Origin: Heterobasidion occidentale
Taxonomy: Eukaryota > Basidiomycota > Agaricomycetes > Russulales > Bondarzewiaceae
Assembly (NCBI GenBank): GCA_039111635.1
Contig: JBCAQO010000017.1
Location: forward strand, 62,001 to 126,000
Reading direction: 5' to 3'
Length of the DNA stretch: 64,000 nt
A program made the position numbers and the translations under genes. Shown here piece by piece: positions 26,911-38,606 of the stretch. Under the pieces are notes generated by a model. It was not told where the DNA came from. It saw only the letters and a list, made by a program, of their open reading frames with translations, and did no database searches. The stretch's first letter is position 1. Each line of letters opens with the position of its first letter.

Positions 26911-26939
26911 GGACAGTCACAATTTCAGTAGGGAGGAGA
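26911..26939 (+). promoter_or_regulatory. First (internal) polypurine tract of element III
   Basis: Reads ggacagtcacaatttcagta then gggaggaga. It closely matches the tract that abuts the 3' LTR at 29,660-29,688, but lies 2.7 kb inside it, just after the integrase frame. Confidence 0.7.
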
Positions 26940-27353
26940 ATGCATAGATATACCCATTCCTTATTTCGTTTATTCGTTACAGACATGGACTGACACCCAA
27001 TCATTTCCACATTTTAGTACTTTTACCACCAATAGAACACCAACTGAATATTTGGCCCCCCATTTTCCCATCATCTCTCCAAGTACCAAGGCGCATTGAA
27101 GACTTCTTCCAATTTGTGCAAAACCATAGGGTTTTATGCCTGTGATGATCTACTGAGGCTTCCCCTAATATTTTATTTTATTTTTCGCCGTTTCTGCCAA
27201 ACACTTTGCTTACAAGTACACCCACACACAGACATTTTGCCAACCAATCTCTCAAACATTGTTTCCTGGCCTCATCGAGTGTTACATATGCTCAAAAAAA
27301 TATTTCTGTTTGTTTTTATGTTACACTTTTGACTATACATACAGGAAAAGCTT
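26940..27353. other. Non-coding spacer after integrase in element III
   Basis: AT-rich sequence aligning with 62,601-63,011 (reverse complement) of the right-hand relative, for example the stretch around gttacagacatggactgaca. It would be the 3' flank of the antisense gene. No ORF supported. Confidence 0.5.
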
Positions 27354-29007
27354 CTATTTGTCAGGTACAAAATCATCCAACACCAACATGTCTGAATCCT
27401 CCTCTGCCAATGAATCCTCTACCAAGACAATGTCGGAAGATGTCAACAGGCCCACATGCACCTCAAGGGACTCCAGCTCAGCCTGCCACATCGTGATGAA
27501 ACACGCCAGCGAGGCACACGTACCCTCTGCCACAGTGATCTGGTACCAAATCTCAGACGTGATCCCTTGGGCAATGGCTGGTGAAAGACAAGAAGAATTG
27601 GAAGGAGAGGGGACAACAGCCAAATGGGAACGAGGAGGATAAGAAGGGATGGGGACGGCCTTGGTGGTTGTTGGGAGACGCTTGACCAGTTTTCTATTGT
27701 GAACGGCTGCACCAAACGATGAGCTCTCAGTCTAGCAATTACCAAACGGCTACTCACCTTTTGTCTGCACGATACTCTCCCGACTGACCGCTCAGGGATG
27801 AGTACCTCTACCTTACGCCTCTTCAATGGGCGTGACAATTCCACCGACTTCTCCAACAACTTTGTTCCCCTTCAACTTCCCCTTCTCCTTCAGTGTCCAC
27901 CCAGGCTGGAAACTACATCCCTTTCGCTCTTCAGCGCACTTGATACACAAGATCTGTCTGGGCCTCGCATAGCAGCGAAACACCATGGTGACAAACTCAT
28001 TGGCGCACCGATGACAGGCATATTTGGCCTAAGGGAAGAAGGGTCAGTATTAGGACAAGGCGGCAAGAGGGAAGGGACACACCAGGATATCACCAGGAAG
28101 TAGCCCAAGAGGGTTCTCCAGAGTCTTACCAGTACCATTCTGTTCTACTAGGGACCAAACCATCAACATTTGGCCTGTTCCAGGGCCAAGAGGAAGGACA
28201 GTCCGACCCTGACATGGCATTTGCTGACGAGCAAACTCAACAACAACCATGGCAGCGCGCCGGGTCTCTTTCGAGTCGGACGTCGGGGCAACAGAGGCGA
28301 CCGGATCTATGCTCATTCAGTCCATGGCAGCGGTCGCGAAAGGAAGCCAGGTTGGGATTGGCAGGAGGAAGGGTCGAGGATGAGGCAGCGGCAGGAGGAA
28401 CAGTTGAGGAGGAGGTGGCAGGTGGAGGTGACACAGAGCGGAGGAAGAGGGGAAGAGGGGGATCTGGATCGGTGTCAAGAGCAGCAGTCCAATGCGCAAA
28501 TTCGGCCTTGTTGATGGCCCCATTTGTCAGCTCCTCCACCAGGAGATCCTCGCAACGTGCACGCTCGGTGGCCCACAAGGCAGCCTCTGCCTCCAAACTC
28601 ATCACTCGGGCAACCTCAGCATCACATTTGGCCACCATGTGAGCAATCTCCGCAGCCCGTGCCTGTTCTTTGGCCTCCACCTGACAATGAGCCTGCACAA
28701 AATGAGCGGCGCGTAGCGGGAGGACGTGAGCCCCACGCCAGCCAGTTGTCCGTTGCGACAAGGTTTGGCCTCGGAGATCTAGGCAGGGGCAACATTATTG
28801 ATGGTGCCGCCAGCCTCATTGGTATAATAAGTCTAGGGCAAGGGTCAGGATGAGGAGGGGATGGGAAAACAAATGCCAACTTACCATCCGCTTGGCAAAA
28901 GTTTGGGCCCACACCTTGTATTCCTCAGGTTTGGCCACTCCATCCAGCAGCAAGGGCATCATCTCAGCAATCTTCTGCTTGAGCTTGAGGGTGACAGAGG
29001 ACAGCAT
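27354..29007 (-). pseudogene. Antisense accessory gene of element III, degenerate copy
   Basis: Diverged homolog of the intact gene at 60,930-62,600, in the same place in the element and on the strand opposite gag-pol. Exon 1 (MLSSVTLKLKQKIAEMMPLL...) ends KVWAQTFAKRM at a GTAAGT donor in the same position as in the intact copy. The middle part keeps DNWLAWGSR, followed by a frameshift near 28,725, and a Pro/Ser linker. The six-cysteine segment is intact: C-HR-C, ten residues, C, eight residues, C-IK-C-AEERKG-C, then SFQPGWT. The C-terminal part resembles WQAELESLEVHVG and ends with an acidic tail. Outside the motif many residues differ from the right-hand copy, so the two are old relatives. 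Confidence 0.7.
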
Positions 29008-29659
29008 TTGGAAGGGGAAAGGAGTACTGGATGAGTGGTGAAGAGGGACTTGGGTGCTGGAGAATAAATAATCAACAGAAATCACCTGACCAAGCCACAT
29101 GCCACTGTGCTCGGCAGAGGCTGCGACAGGCGCCACCGTTCTTTGCCGACACGACTCTCATGCCAGCACCTAGCTAGGCGCTCTAGAGCTCAGTGACTTC
29201 ATCACCTAATCAGTTCCCACTCATGTTTTCCACGCCACAGGACTTTGCCAACACTGCTTTGGTCTTTCTTGTACACCGACCCGGTCCTTCTATGCCATTG
29301 CTCTTTGCCAAACCTCTTCTCACACAACTCGCCACACCATTCTGTCTTTCCACACTATCACTCTTTGCTGATTCATCACCTTTGCCACATCACTCCCATG
29401 CCTCAGCCACCTCCTCACATAATCAGTTCCCACCTAAGCTTTTCCATGCCTCCACTCCATTTTCCATGCCACAGGACTTTGCCAACACAGCTCCAGTCTC
29501 TCTCACACACGCCACAGCTATTCTTTCCACACCATCACTTGTTGCCGACTCTTTCCCACATCACACCATGCACCCTGTTCACATGCAACGTTTCCATGCC
29601 ACCATATTTTCCATGCCACTTTTTTCCGCTCCGACTCATAGCCACCAACCACTGACTAA

Positions 29660-29688
29660 GGACAGTCAGGATTTCAGTAGGGAGGAGA
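29660..29688 (+). promoter_or_regulatory. Second polypurine tract, abutting 3' LTR of element III
   Basis: Reads ggacagtcaggatttcagta then gggaggaga and ends exactly where the 3' LTR begins (TGATGAGC). Expected priming site for plus-strand DNA. Confidence 0.8.
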
Positions 29689-30767
29689 TGATGAGCATGA
29701 ACCCACTCTGGGGTCTGGGGAAGGTATCCGGGAAGCTTTGGGGAGAGGCCAACCAGCTCTAGATGAGTACCAAAAACACCAACTATTACCGAACATGGTC
29801 GGTCCCTACCCAACTGACTGCAAGCCACCAAAGGATGTTTGGCAGCACTTGGGTCAGTTCCTCCACACTTCACGTACTTACCATGACCGCACAGGAGTGT
29901 GACAATAGGAGTTTATGAAATCAGAGCCAATAGTCCATTTCAGCCAATGTGCTCTGTAAGTTGGTCGGTCCTTATCACTTATCATCCCGGCTTCCACATG
30001 GTCGGTTGAACGCAATCTTGCACCATCGTTTGGCTATCCAAGTCGCACATTTACTATTTCTTTCTTTTCATTGGTTCCCCAGTGCCCGTTTGTGCTACTT
30101 ACACTCAGATAATAGACACCGAATGGTTAGGATTTTGTCATTGCTAATAGACTTTTACTTTATCGTCTTTGGAACCCATATGCACATTTCACCTACCTTC
30201 TTATCTTTGCTGTTCTCTAGGCCTTGGCGCCCGTTCGGAACTTACTCTCATTTCTTGTTTGATATTTACTTAGGAACTCAGTTTACTATAAAAACCTACA
30301 TACAAACTCTGGAATAAACCAGCTTTCACACCCCACAGTTCAGAGCTCATTTGCACTTGTCTCAACCATTGAAATTGTCTTCGTCAACCTCCAAAAACTT
30401 ATCTTCCTCGTCGTTCAGCCTTGTTTGTGTTCGTACTCATTTCTTTGCTTGTAACTCTTGTCCTCCCTCGTATATTGTCAGAGTCCTGTGTGACTCTTGA
30501 AGCACGTAGTTGTCGGTTGCGACACTACCTTTATTGTTACCAAATGAATCTCCAACATGACCAACCAAACATTTGGTTGATGTGTGGTACAGTCCTGAAA
30601 CCATTTGGGCGCTATAATCTCACACTTTCCATTTCTCCTTAGTGCGCCCTCGCTTTCTGAAGTTGTTACTAACAGTTCCTTGTGTATTAGATACTAGCTC
30701 CAGCACCCCTGCTCCAGAGGTTGTTTTGGTGTTGTGCTCAGCACTTAGAGATGCCTCTAGCATATCA
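29689..30767 (+). repeat. Element III 3' LTR
   Basis: 1079 bp, TGATGAGCATGAACC to GCATATCA. Aligns with the 5' LTR over its full length but with many transitions, consistent with an old insertion. At 30,768 the sequence changes to the inverted copy. Confidence 0.9.
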
Positions 30768-33700
30768 CCTGTCTCGGTATCCTCTTCATTGGTGTCTTCG
30801 TCTTCGGCATTGTCATCGCTCGATCAGGATTCCTCCATGGCCCAAAGGTGTTCTTACAAGATGTTGAGGAGGGCTTAAAGGTCGGTGAGCTTCAGAGACC
30901 TGTGAGCAAAATATAGAATAATGCGGAACACTGCGACTGGCTGATCAAAGACCAGTCCATTGAGTTTGGCCAAAATATATGTGCTTCCTCAGTTCCTAGA
31001 AATCACCAACAAGGGTCCTATGTACTGTGGTCGCATCTTCCGATTGAGAGCCTTTTCTATGGCCATGTTGCACATCAAAACCAGCAAACCTCGGTGGAAA
31101 TTGAAGTCGCAAAGGGTGGCTGAATGCTGTTGTTTGAATTGGATGGCGGCCTGGACATGGGTGCCAACTACTGAGCTCCAAAGGTGAGCGAGGTCTAATC
31201 GGTGTTTTTGCAAAGCAATGGCATGTCAGGCAATGAGGTTGGTGGTGCTGAGGGGTGTGGTTGGCGGTGGTAGAAGATAGGTGGCTTTGGCAATGTTGAG
31301 TGGAAGGAGGGGATGCATGCCGGTAGCTGCAAAATATAGGGAGCAACCTATTCGGCGCCAAACAGTAATGTGATCAGCCCAAAATATGAAATGAGCAGCG
31401 CAATTCCACTTGGCCTGGTCTCTATCAACCGCCTTGAACAGAGCCTGCCGAACATCAAAGTGAGGTCGTTTTGTGATGCCGTTGGCACGGGAATTGTAGC
31501 CCGAAATGTGGATGTGCTGAACATGATACTTCTTCACCAACTGGTTGAGTGCTTTGATGAATGCTGACCCATTGTCAGAGATGATCTCCACTAGCATTCC
31601 CCATTTACAAAGAATATCCTCGAAGATCCAGTTGGCAAGGGACAAGCTTGTTTTGCATCAGAGCATACAAAATTTGGGGTAATGTGATACTGAACAGCGA
31701 CCTTGAACAAGATACTTGAAACCGCCGGCAGTCGGCATGTGCATGGTGTCCATATACATCTTTGTGAAGAGTGGTGCAAGTGTGGCGATGGTTGGAGGAA
31801 TGAGGACATTGCAGGTCTGGTGAATTTGGCAAAGGTGACATGTCTGAACAAACCAGGAAATGTCTTGCCTCATGTGCGGCCACCAAAAGTGTTTGGTGAC
31901 CAAGGCGGTAGTAGCGTAGAAACCTTTGTGAGCGATGTCATCGTGGGTGGCAGTGAGAATTGCAATCCAACTGGAGGGTGCTGCAACAATCTTGTGTCAA
32001 CAGTGCGTGTCCTTTCTCCACAATTTGTCGGCTGCGATGAAAAACTCAGTGCAATATCACAGGAAGGTGGCATATTTGGAGTTGGAGAGAGAAGGGGGCT
32101 GAACCAATGTTTGGTGCCAGTCACAGACCAACCATAGGCATTCTTTGGCTTCCAAGGCCTTCTGAAATCATGGGATATCTGAATAGTCAATGGTCAAGTC
32201 TTCGTTGTTGGAGTTGGTATTGGTCAGCTGGTCATCTACGAGCGAGGAGGTGAAGATGGTGGTCGTCAAAGCTGAGGCAGAGGTGGGGAACATATTGTTG
32301 ATTTGATGGAGGAAGCTGTAGAGATTGTCAATCCAGTCATCAAAGTTGTCTTTGGGTTTGGGTTGATTGGAGGGTTGTGGTGGTCTTTGGGAGAGACCAT
32401 TGGGGCCGTAAGAGGTGCCGGGGACATGGACAAGTGTGAAATGGAAGGTAAGGATAGAGACAATCCACCGATTGATGCTGGCACTGGGTTCGAGATCCAT
32501 GTTAGTGAGCATGCCCTTGATATAGCATGTGTCTACTTCGACTATCAGGTTCCAAACACTGATGAGATACATTTTGAGCGATCGGAGGGCACAGAAGAGG
32601 CTGTAGAGCTCAAGCTTGGGCTGGGAGAATTGCAATTTGTGGTTGTTCAGGGTGATGGAGCCAAATTGGGCATAGTACCAAACCCAGGGATTGTCAAGCA
32701 CACATTGACAAAGGTGAAAGCCGACCACAATTTGTGAGGTATCAATAGCAAGGATGACATTGGCTGCCAACCCATAGTTGATCAGCCAAAGGGCTGGCAA
32801 TTTGAGAAGTGCCAAACGGAGGTCATCCTGGGCTGCTATCTGGTCTAGGCTGAAAACAAACTGAAAATCCTTGCACATTAACATGGTCAGTGTGTGTGCT
32901 CTGTGTGTAAAATTCCGAATGAAGATCCGAACGACACCAATTGTCCCCAAAAACACCCAAACATCTGAGAGATCCCTGCAAGGTCCCCACTTCATAATCA
33001 ATTCTACCCTTGACTCGTCTGGTAACCTTCCCTTGTACGTGCAGCAATGGCCAACCACCATGATTTTGGCTGCACAGAGTGTTGCCTTGTGTCCCAAAAA
33101 TGTTCCTCTGCTATACTTCATCTGCTGAACCACCCAATTAAGGCCTTGAAAGTGCTCCCACACAAACCGTCATATGCCAGGGTTATCGGGGTGTGTCTCA
33201 AAGCCACCGTTCAGAAGTTCATATCAAGTTGGTGGACCCCAAATCAGGATGTTGTTGATGAAAGGAATGGTGGTGTCTGGAATTTCGGGCTGGAGGATGT
33301 GGGTGATGTTGTTGTGGAAGATCGGTACTGAATTTGTCCATCCCATGGGTAAGGTGATGAGTCAGTGAGCACCAAACAGGGTCTGGAATGTGGTGAAGTC
33401 GCGAGATGATTTGGCGAGCCCTCATTCATCATAGCCAACATAGAGATCCAGAATGCTGCCACAAGCACAAGCCACAAACTGTTCAGTGATCTGATTGGTA
33501 TATGGGGGCACACCTGAATGCTGGATGGTGACGGTGTTTAGGAGTTCGAGGCTGTGAACAATTCAGAGTTTGGTCCCAGTGGAGGTGCTATTTGTTTTCT
33601 TGACGACTGTAAACCAACATGATCGGTAAGACAAATTGACAGCTCATAGACTTCAGTGGCAATCTTCATTTTGATGAGTTGGCACACTTCGTTGTAGATG

Positions 33701-34495
33701 CCTGGTGGAATCAGAATATTGCGTTGAACCAGGGCTTGTGTTCAACTACTGGCATATTGACGCAGGAAGAAGTCCTCGCGGAAGCCGCATTCCAAATTAT
33801 CCCAGGCAAATACCATCTCTTGTAGGCACATGAAATGGTGCATGAGCTGTCGTTCGGCCAGCCAAAAGAAGTCATCCGAGTGGACTTTGTCAATGAGGTC
33901 ATGTCATTCAGTGGTGTATCTGCCAGTCAGCATGAATGGTAGGGGGTTTGGCGTTAGCGTTGGAAGGGTAGCGAGAGGGTCACCAATAATGTTCTAAATG
34001 ATTCAGAACTTTGGGGAGGTTGGCCAAGACTGGCCATGTTTTCTGTGCGACTGGTTGTGTACTTGCACTTGGCAGCAAAGATTGGTGACTGGGTTGGTGA
34101 TATTAGTGAAATGGAAGAACCAGTGGTGGACTGAGGGGAAAAGAAAAGGATGACATATTGAAATCAAGATTGTTTTTGAGATGATTTTTGGGCCCTAAAT
34201 TGGAGGCCATAATATACTTGAGACAGAGATCACAACAAGAGGGAAATAGAGAATGGAAATCTGAGGACACTTTGATAAGTGGGAAATTGGGGGTATCATG
34301 GTCGGTAGAAATAATTAGTGCAACTTCTCCTTGATCCTGAATGAAATTCATCAAGTTGTGAAAACCTGCTTGTCTTTGGTGAAGAACTCAAGGGGGTCCT
34401 CACCTGATCGTTGGAATGGTCACTCGTCGTCCTGTGTTCGGATCACTGATGGTGATCATCTGGTCTTCGTTTGAATAGTTTTTGACGACACTTTC
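30768..34495 (-). pseudogene. Inverted element III copy, pol part
   Basis: Reverse complement of element III from the protease end to the acidic integrase tail. 30,945-34,495 is nearly identical to 23,1xx-26,655 on +, whereas 30,768-30,944 is visibly diverged. A longer RT/RNase H frame survives here (minus, 33,163-32,168, 331 codons), because two one-base deletions present in the + copy (near 24,814 and 24,981) are absent. The RT site is again FINN. The copy is truncated at 30,768, where the + copy's LTR abuts; it resumes at 45,405 beyond the chromovirus. Confidence 0.88.
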
Positions 34496-35113
34496 TGTTA
34501 CGAACTGCTCGTTCAGTAACCCAAGAGTAACAGGATCTTCCTAGGTCGCACAATGGACTGCGTGGTGGACGGAGTCTCGACTGTATCAGGCGTTGATACA
34601 GGAGGGAATAATGATTGGCTCTAAGAATTCTGTATATGAAGATACAGAAAGAACAAGGATAGCAGTAGGAGGACTGCTATGGAACAAGGAGAATAGACTG
34701 AAGATCCTCAGCCTATTCTATGGGCCTTATATACTATATAGGTCTAGGGTAAGAGTCCGTGTGCTTCTCCAGGTTTCCATCCTAGGAGAGCTGTGGTCGC
34801 CGTCTCTCTCAACCGTGCCTACTCTTGTACTTCTCCAGTCGCACTGATCCATCATGGTGCGACGAGGTGCTTACCCATAAGCCCTAAGCCCATGGCATGT
34901 GAATGCCTCTCTTATCTATGTACCTATCTTGTGAGCCCCGTGTCCCTCTCATATAGCCTCTACCGATGTCTTGAAGAACCATCGGTCTCGTCGGCTCCTA
35001 AGGACATGCCGAATACCTTGATGTACGCTCCGTAGTGGAGCCGCCTAGCATGTGATGCTTGATCCATCGGTTAGACACGGCCGCTAAGGGCCCCGATCGG
35101 TCAAGTCATAACA
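34496..35113 (-). repeat. Element I 3' LTR
   Basis: 618 bp, TGTTACGAACTGCTCG to GTCATAACA. Contains a ttatatactatatagg TATA-like stretch at about 34,727. Confidence 0.95.
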
Positions 35114-35126
35114 TTACCCCCTTTCT
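35114..35126 (-). promoter_or_regulatory. Polypurine tract of element I
   Basis: On minus reads agaaagggggtaa and directly abuts the 3' LTR. The same tract is next to the LTR of the truncated copy at 13,350. Confidence 0.75.
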
Positions 35127-35924
35127 AGGTCCCAACTCCTGAGGGGACTACTCGCTTGAGCAGAAACGAGCTTCATCGTCATTCCACGGACAATTGCTTT
35201 GTGGTCGTCAAAATAGATTGGGATGCGTCTTCCCAATATCACTTCGTTTTCTGGGGCGAAGACCGACCTACGTCGTTTACAACGCCTAGGAGTTTTCCGT
35301 CTCCGTTGAGCTGTTTGATCCAGGCTTTAGCAACATCAGCCACAATATTGCGTCGCCCTCGGTGTTCTTCCTTCACCGTACGTTTTGTGTGAGTACACTC
35401 CTAGAGTCAATAGGCAGTTACTCGACCAGGACTCCCTGGTAGGTTTGTTAAACCAGTATTTTCTCTGGCGACGATGCAGAAAGGTGTCGTGCGAATGATT
35501 ATAGGATGAAAATAGAAACTCGTCTGTGGATGGGTGTGTGTTGTTCTTCTTCTAAAGTGCCGAAGGCCATGTCTCAGTGTTTCCAGGATAGATCTTCATC
35601 TCCTTGATCTCCGGTATCGAGGGGACTCCAGGTGTGGGTTGATCGCTTTACTAAGGCTTAGGCCCACCAACCTATCGAGGGTGAACAGTCCTCGACTTGT
35701 TTTGAGTCCGGCAAGACCCCTTTGAAGATCCCTAACTCTGTCAGCCTCATACGGTGGCCTTGTCAGGTTAGAGATTGAGTGTTCGTCCAGAGTTTGTTTT
35801 TCACTAAGGGTATTGGACACGAGGTAAGGACTTTGAAGAATAGACTTTGAACCCCATGGTCTCTTGATAGATCATGGGTCCACCTCGACGGTAATTATGC
35901 GGGGTTAGCGTAAGGTATGTCCTG

Positions 35925-37639
35925 GTAGTTTAACGTCGTGCCGGACGCCCGTAGTTTTTACGTCTTTGCGGACGTCCACTAGTTTATCCTTAAGTCGTTG
36001 CGGACTGAGGCTAGTTTATACATAAGTCGTTGCGGACTGCCCTGCTAGTTTAAACCAAGGTCGTTGCGGACCTGTCCTGCTAGTTTAAACCAAGGTCGTT
36101 GCGGACCTATCCATCTTCCAACGTAGGAGTACCTGTAAACAAGACAGCAGGCGTTTCTGCGCGCCGGAACATTCATCGGTGATGCGCATAGGGCCGTAGA
36201 CCAGTTCCTCCTTCTTGACAGGGTTCCCATTGAGGCAAGATGGTGACGGTTTATACTATATCAAACCGGATAACTTATAGAGTCGCGAGAATAGACGTGA
36301 AAGTCTATTTTGACACGACTCACATGGCCCTGTAGACAGAAGGGCAGCTCAGTTTATCGTCATGAAGGACGGTAACTAGTTTATAGTCATTGCGGACATC
36401 CGCTATTGCCTGGCTTGAACCTCCCGAGCCTCGATAGATTTAATCCTCCGGGGTGAGGGTAGTTTAAGGTCATTTCGGACTAGTCGATGGTCAAGGTTGT
36501 GACCATCAACCACGTCTCCTATACTTGAAGGAGTAAATAGTTTATCGTCATTGCGGACTAGATCAACATCGTGGCGTCAACAACGATGTCGATCGACATC
36601 TCCTGTGCTGAAAGGAGTAGTAGTTTAACGTCTTTGCGGACGCAGCAATGCCAAAACATATCTCATGTTTGGACACTGCTCATGACCCTGTAATGAAAGG
36701 GCAATCCCAGTTTAACGCCATGGAGGGCGTCCGTAGTTTATCGTCGTTGCGGACACTCGTAGTTTTACATCGTTGCGGATGTCCCGTAGTTTTACATCAT
36801 TGCGGATGAAGCAAACACGAGGCACGATCCCAGTTGCCTCTTGACTGGCCCTTGAAGCGGAATCCTTGCTTCGGACTTCAAGGGTAGAATGGGCGCACCA
36901 TGGAGTAGTTGTGGTCTTTGTCGTCGAAAGACTGACAACCCGCTCCATGTCCCCAAACCCCTCGCACGGAATTGAACCGTGTCGACCCCATATTCTTTTA
37001 CTGTAGGGCGTATGGAATATGGAAGCGCCTCGACCTAGTCGGCAGGGTTCTGCAACGGTGGAGGTCCTCACTTCCACCGTCTGCCAGAATACAACCACGC
37101 TCCGAGGGTCTTGGTAGCTTTAGCGTCGTTCCGGACGGTAACTAGTTTATCGTCATTGCAGACCAAGCCTTTCGTAGTTTTACATCGTTGCGGATGTATT
37201 TTCCGTTTTGGGTACTAATGGAGTGCGGCCATCAGTTCCTGCATCACAGATAGGGTCCCCTAATGCGGAAACGACCCTGTAAAACCAGAGATCCAAAGTG
37301 GGACGTCCAAGACACCTGTCAGACCTTGACAGCGAGGTTGATCCACCGTTCCCCAACGGTGGGTATGCAACACGATTTCCCACCAATATTCATGCATCAT
37401 TCATGTACCAGTACCAAGGTTATTGTTGTGAATCCTAAGGGCCTCCTAATGCGGAAAGGGCCCTGTAAAACTGGGGATCCAAGCGGGACGCCCAATTCGC
37501 TTGTCAGAATACCTCTTGACAACGAGAGTGTTGAATGCTTGTCCTTCATCTTGAGACTGGAGGGCTGCAACGCGAAATGGTCAGGTACTTCCCCTGCCTT
37601 CTTATCTTTTCACAGTTTAACGTCATGCAGGACGTCCGT
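35925..37639. repeat. Interspersed TAGTTTA-hairpin motifs (about 19 copies)
   Basis: Within the 3' non-coding region of element I, TAGTTTA (occasionally CAGTTTA, TAGTTTT or TAGCTTTA) is followed by a short inverted repeat with a constant 6-nt loop. Examples: acgtc-tttgcg-gacgt (35,957), aagtc-gttgcg-gact (35,991 and 36,024), aggtc-gttgcg-gacct (36,058 and 36,092), acgcc-atggag-ggcgt (36,715), acatc-gttgcg-gatgt (36,763 and 37,179) and acgtc-atgcag-gacgt (37,620). Loops are mostly rttgcg or atgnag. In the element's RNA (minus) each reads hairpin then TAAACTA. Segments between motifs are unique and some contain their own small palindromes. No ORF supported in 35,127-37,736. Confidence 0.88.
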
Positions 37640-37736
37640 TCCGGCGTCCTGTGCGTGAAACCGGTACCTGTGGTGTGGAGGGTCCTTTCCTCTCCATCAC
37701 CTTGTTTGTCGACAAGGGGTTCCTCGACTCCCTCGT

Positions 37737-38606
37737 CTAGTATCCTCCGCCAATGTCTCCGTAGTCCCCATATCCTTCATCCAGCCTATAATAGGGGTCG
37801 GTGTCATCGTAATTGTCACCTTCGACCTCGTCCCAGGCGTCTAGTTCCGCTCGAGTCCAGGAAGTAGTTCGCTGAGTCGGGCGCTGGCGGATTGGAGTTC
37901 TTCTACCAATGCGTGGATGCGCTCCTTCAGCTCGATTATCTCGAGGACGGTGTGGAGTCGGCGAATCTCTTGGTCGGGTTCCTCTAGGACTGCTTCGCCT
38001 GGGTTGAAGAATGGCCCTTGTCCTGTGGTTTCCTCGCCCCTCGTTTCTCCTATACCTGGGAGGATGTTCCTCATTGCTGCCTCCGGCGTCCTGCCCGATG
38101 GATTGTCCTGTCGAAGTGGGAGGAAGGGCCTCTCGGTCCCTTCGTGCCTGTCGTTGGACCGTAGTCCAGACATATTCTGTCTGGGTGGATGCGTCTCGAC
38201 TACTTGTAGCCGGTATCGCTCTGCTAGCTTCGCTCCATGGTTGGACGCGGAATGGGTCAATCCGAACGGGATGGGCGTGGGAGGAGTGTCTTGTGTCGGT
38301 GCGCGAGATGAGGGCGGGTAGGAGCTCCAGATTGATGAAGGAGGAGAACTCGTCCGGATGAATGAGTAGGGCGTAAGCCCCATTATTTCCTCGGGCGTAC
38401 CAGGAGGCGGCCCTATGATCATCTGCATAGGCCAGAAGCCTGACCTGGTCGCTCGCGTCAGCGAGGCGTCGGGGTATGTCGTTGCTCTCGCTTCCTGATT
38501 GCCCTGCGAAGAAGTTAGCGAGCCTTTGTAAGGCCAGCGCCGTGGCCATCTGAATTACCGCGGAGATGGTGGTGCGTTGGAGTAGAGCGTCTCCTAGTCC
38601 TTCCAA
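37737..38606 (-). CDS. Element I accessory ORF, C-terminal part
   Basis: A 289-codon minus-strand frame without an ATG at its start; it overlaps the end of the preceding frame by 13 bases and probably continues it by a frameshift or splice. N-terminal residues (ALLQRTTISAVIQMATALAL) look helical. A middle segment has LAYADDHRAASWYARGNNGA. The rest is Arg/Pro/Thr-rich and ends in a Tyr/Asp/Gly-rich acidic tail (DEGYGDYGDIGGGY). No known domain is recognised. It lies 3' of the chromodomain, where ordinary chromoviruses have no coding sequence. Confidence 0.5.
   Translation of the reverse strand: MEGLGDALLQRTTISAVIQMATALALQRLANFFAGQSGSESNDIPRRLADASDQVRLLAYADDHRAASWYARGNNGAYALLIHPDEFSSFINLELLPALISRTDTRHSSHAHPVRIDPFRVQPWSEASRAIPATSSRDASTQTEYVWTTVQRQARRDREALPPTSTGQSIGQDAGGSNEEHPPRYRRNEGRGNHRTRAILQPRRSSPRGTRPRDSPTPHRPRDNRAEGAHPRIGRRTPIRQRPTQRTTSWTRAELDAWDEVEGDNYDDTDPYYRLDEGYGDYGDIGGGY

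Larger units (their letters stand above)
18608..30767 (+). mobile_element. Element III: Ty3/gypsy retrotransposon, LTR to LTR, degenerate
   Basis: Bounded by two 1.08-kb LTRs in the same orientation with TGAT..ATCA ends. Order on +: 5' LTR, primer-binding region (ttttggagcccaccgtgagg), gag, protease, RT/RNase H, integrase, first polypurine tract, an antisense gene (minus), second polypurine tract, 3' LTR. Coding parts are riddled with stops and frameshifts and are CpG-poor. Flanking pentamers (attgt left, cctgt right) do not match, so the ends have been rearranged. The right end is joined directly to an inverted copy. Confidence 0.9.

Noticed and set aside
18603..30772. Target-site duplication for the element III + copy
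   Set aside because: attgt and cctgt differ; no alternative end position gives a match.
31703..32137. 144-codon + strand ORF and its mirror at 25,460-25,894
   Set aside because: Antisense shadow of the integrase/linker region of element III; present twice only because the element is.
35925..37639. Hairpin array as a CRISPR
   Set aside because: Eukaryotic context inside an LTR element; units vary in stem sequence and spacing, spacers are not uniform and there are no cas genes.
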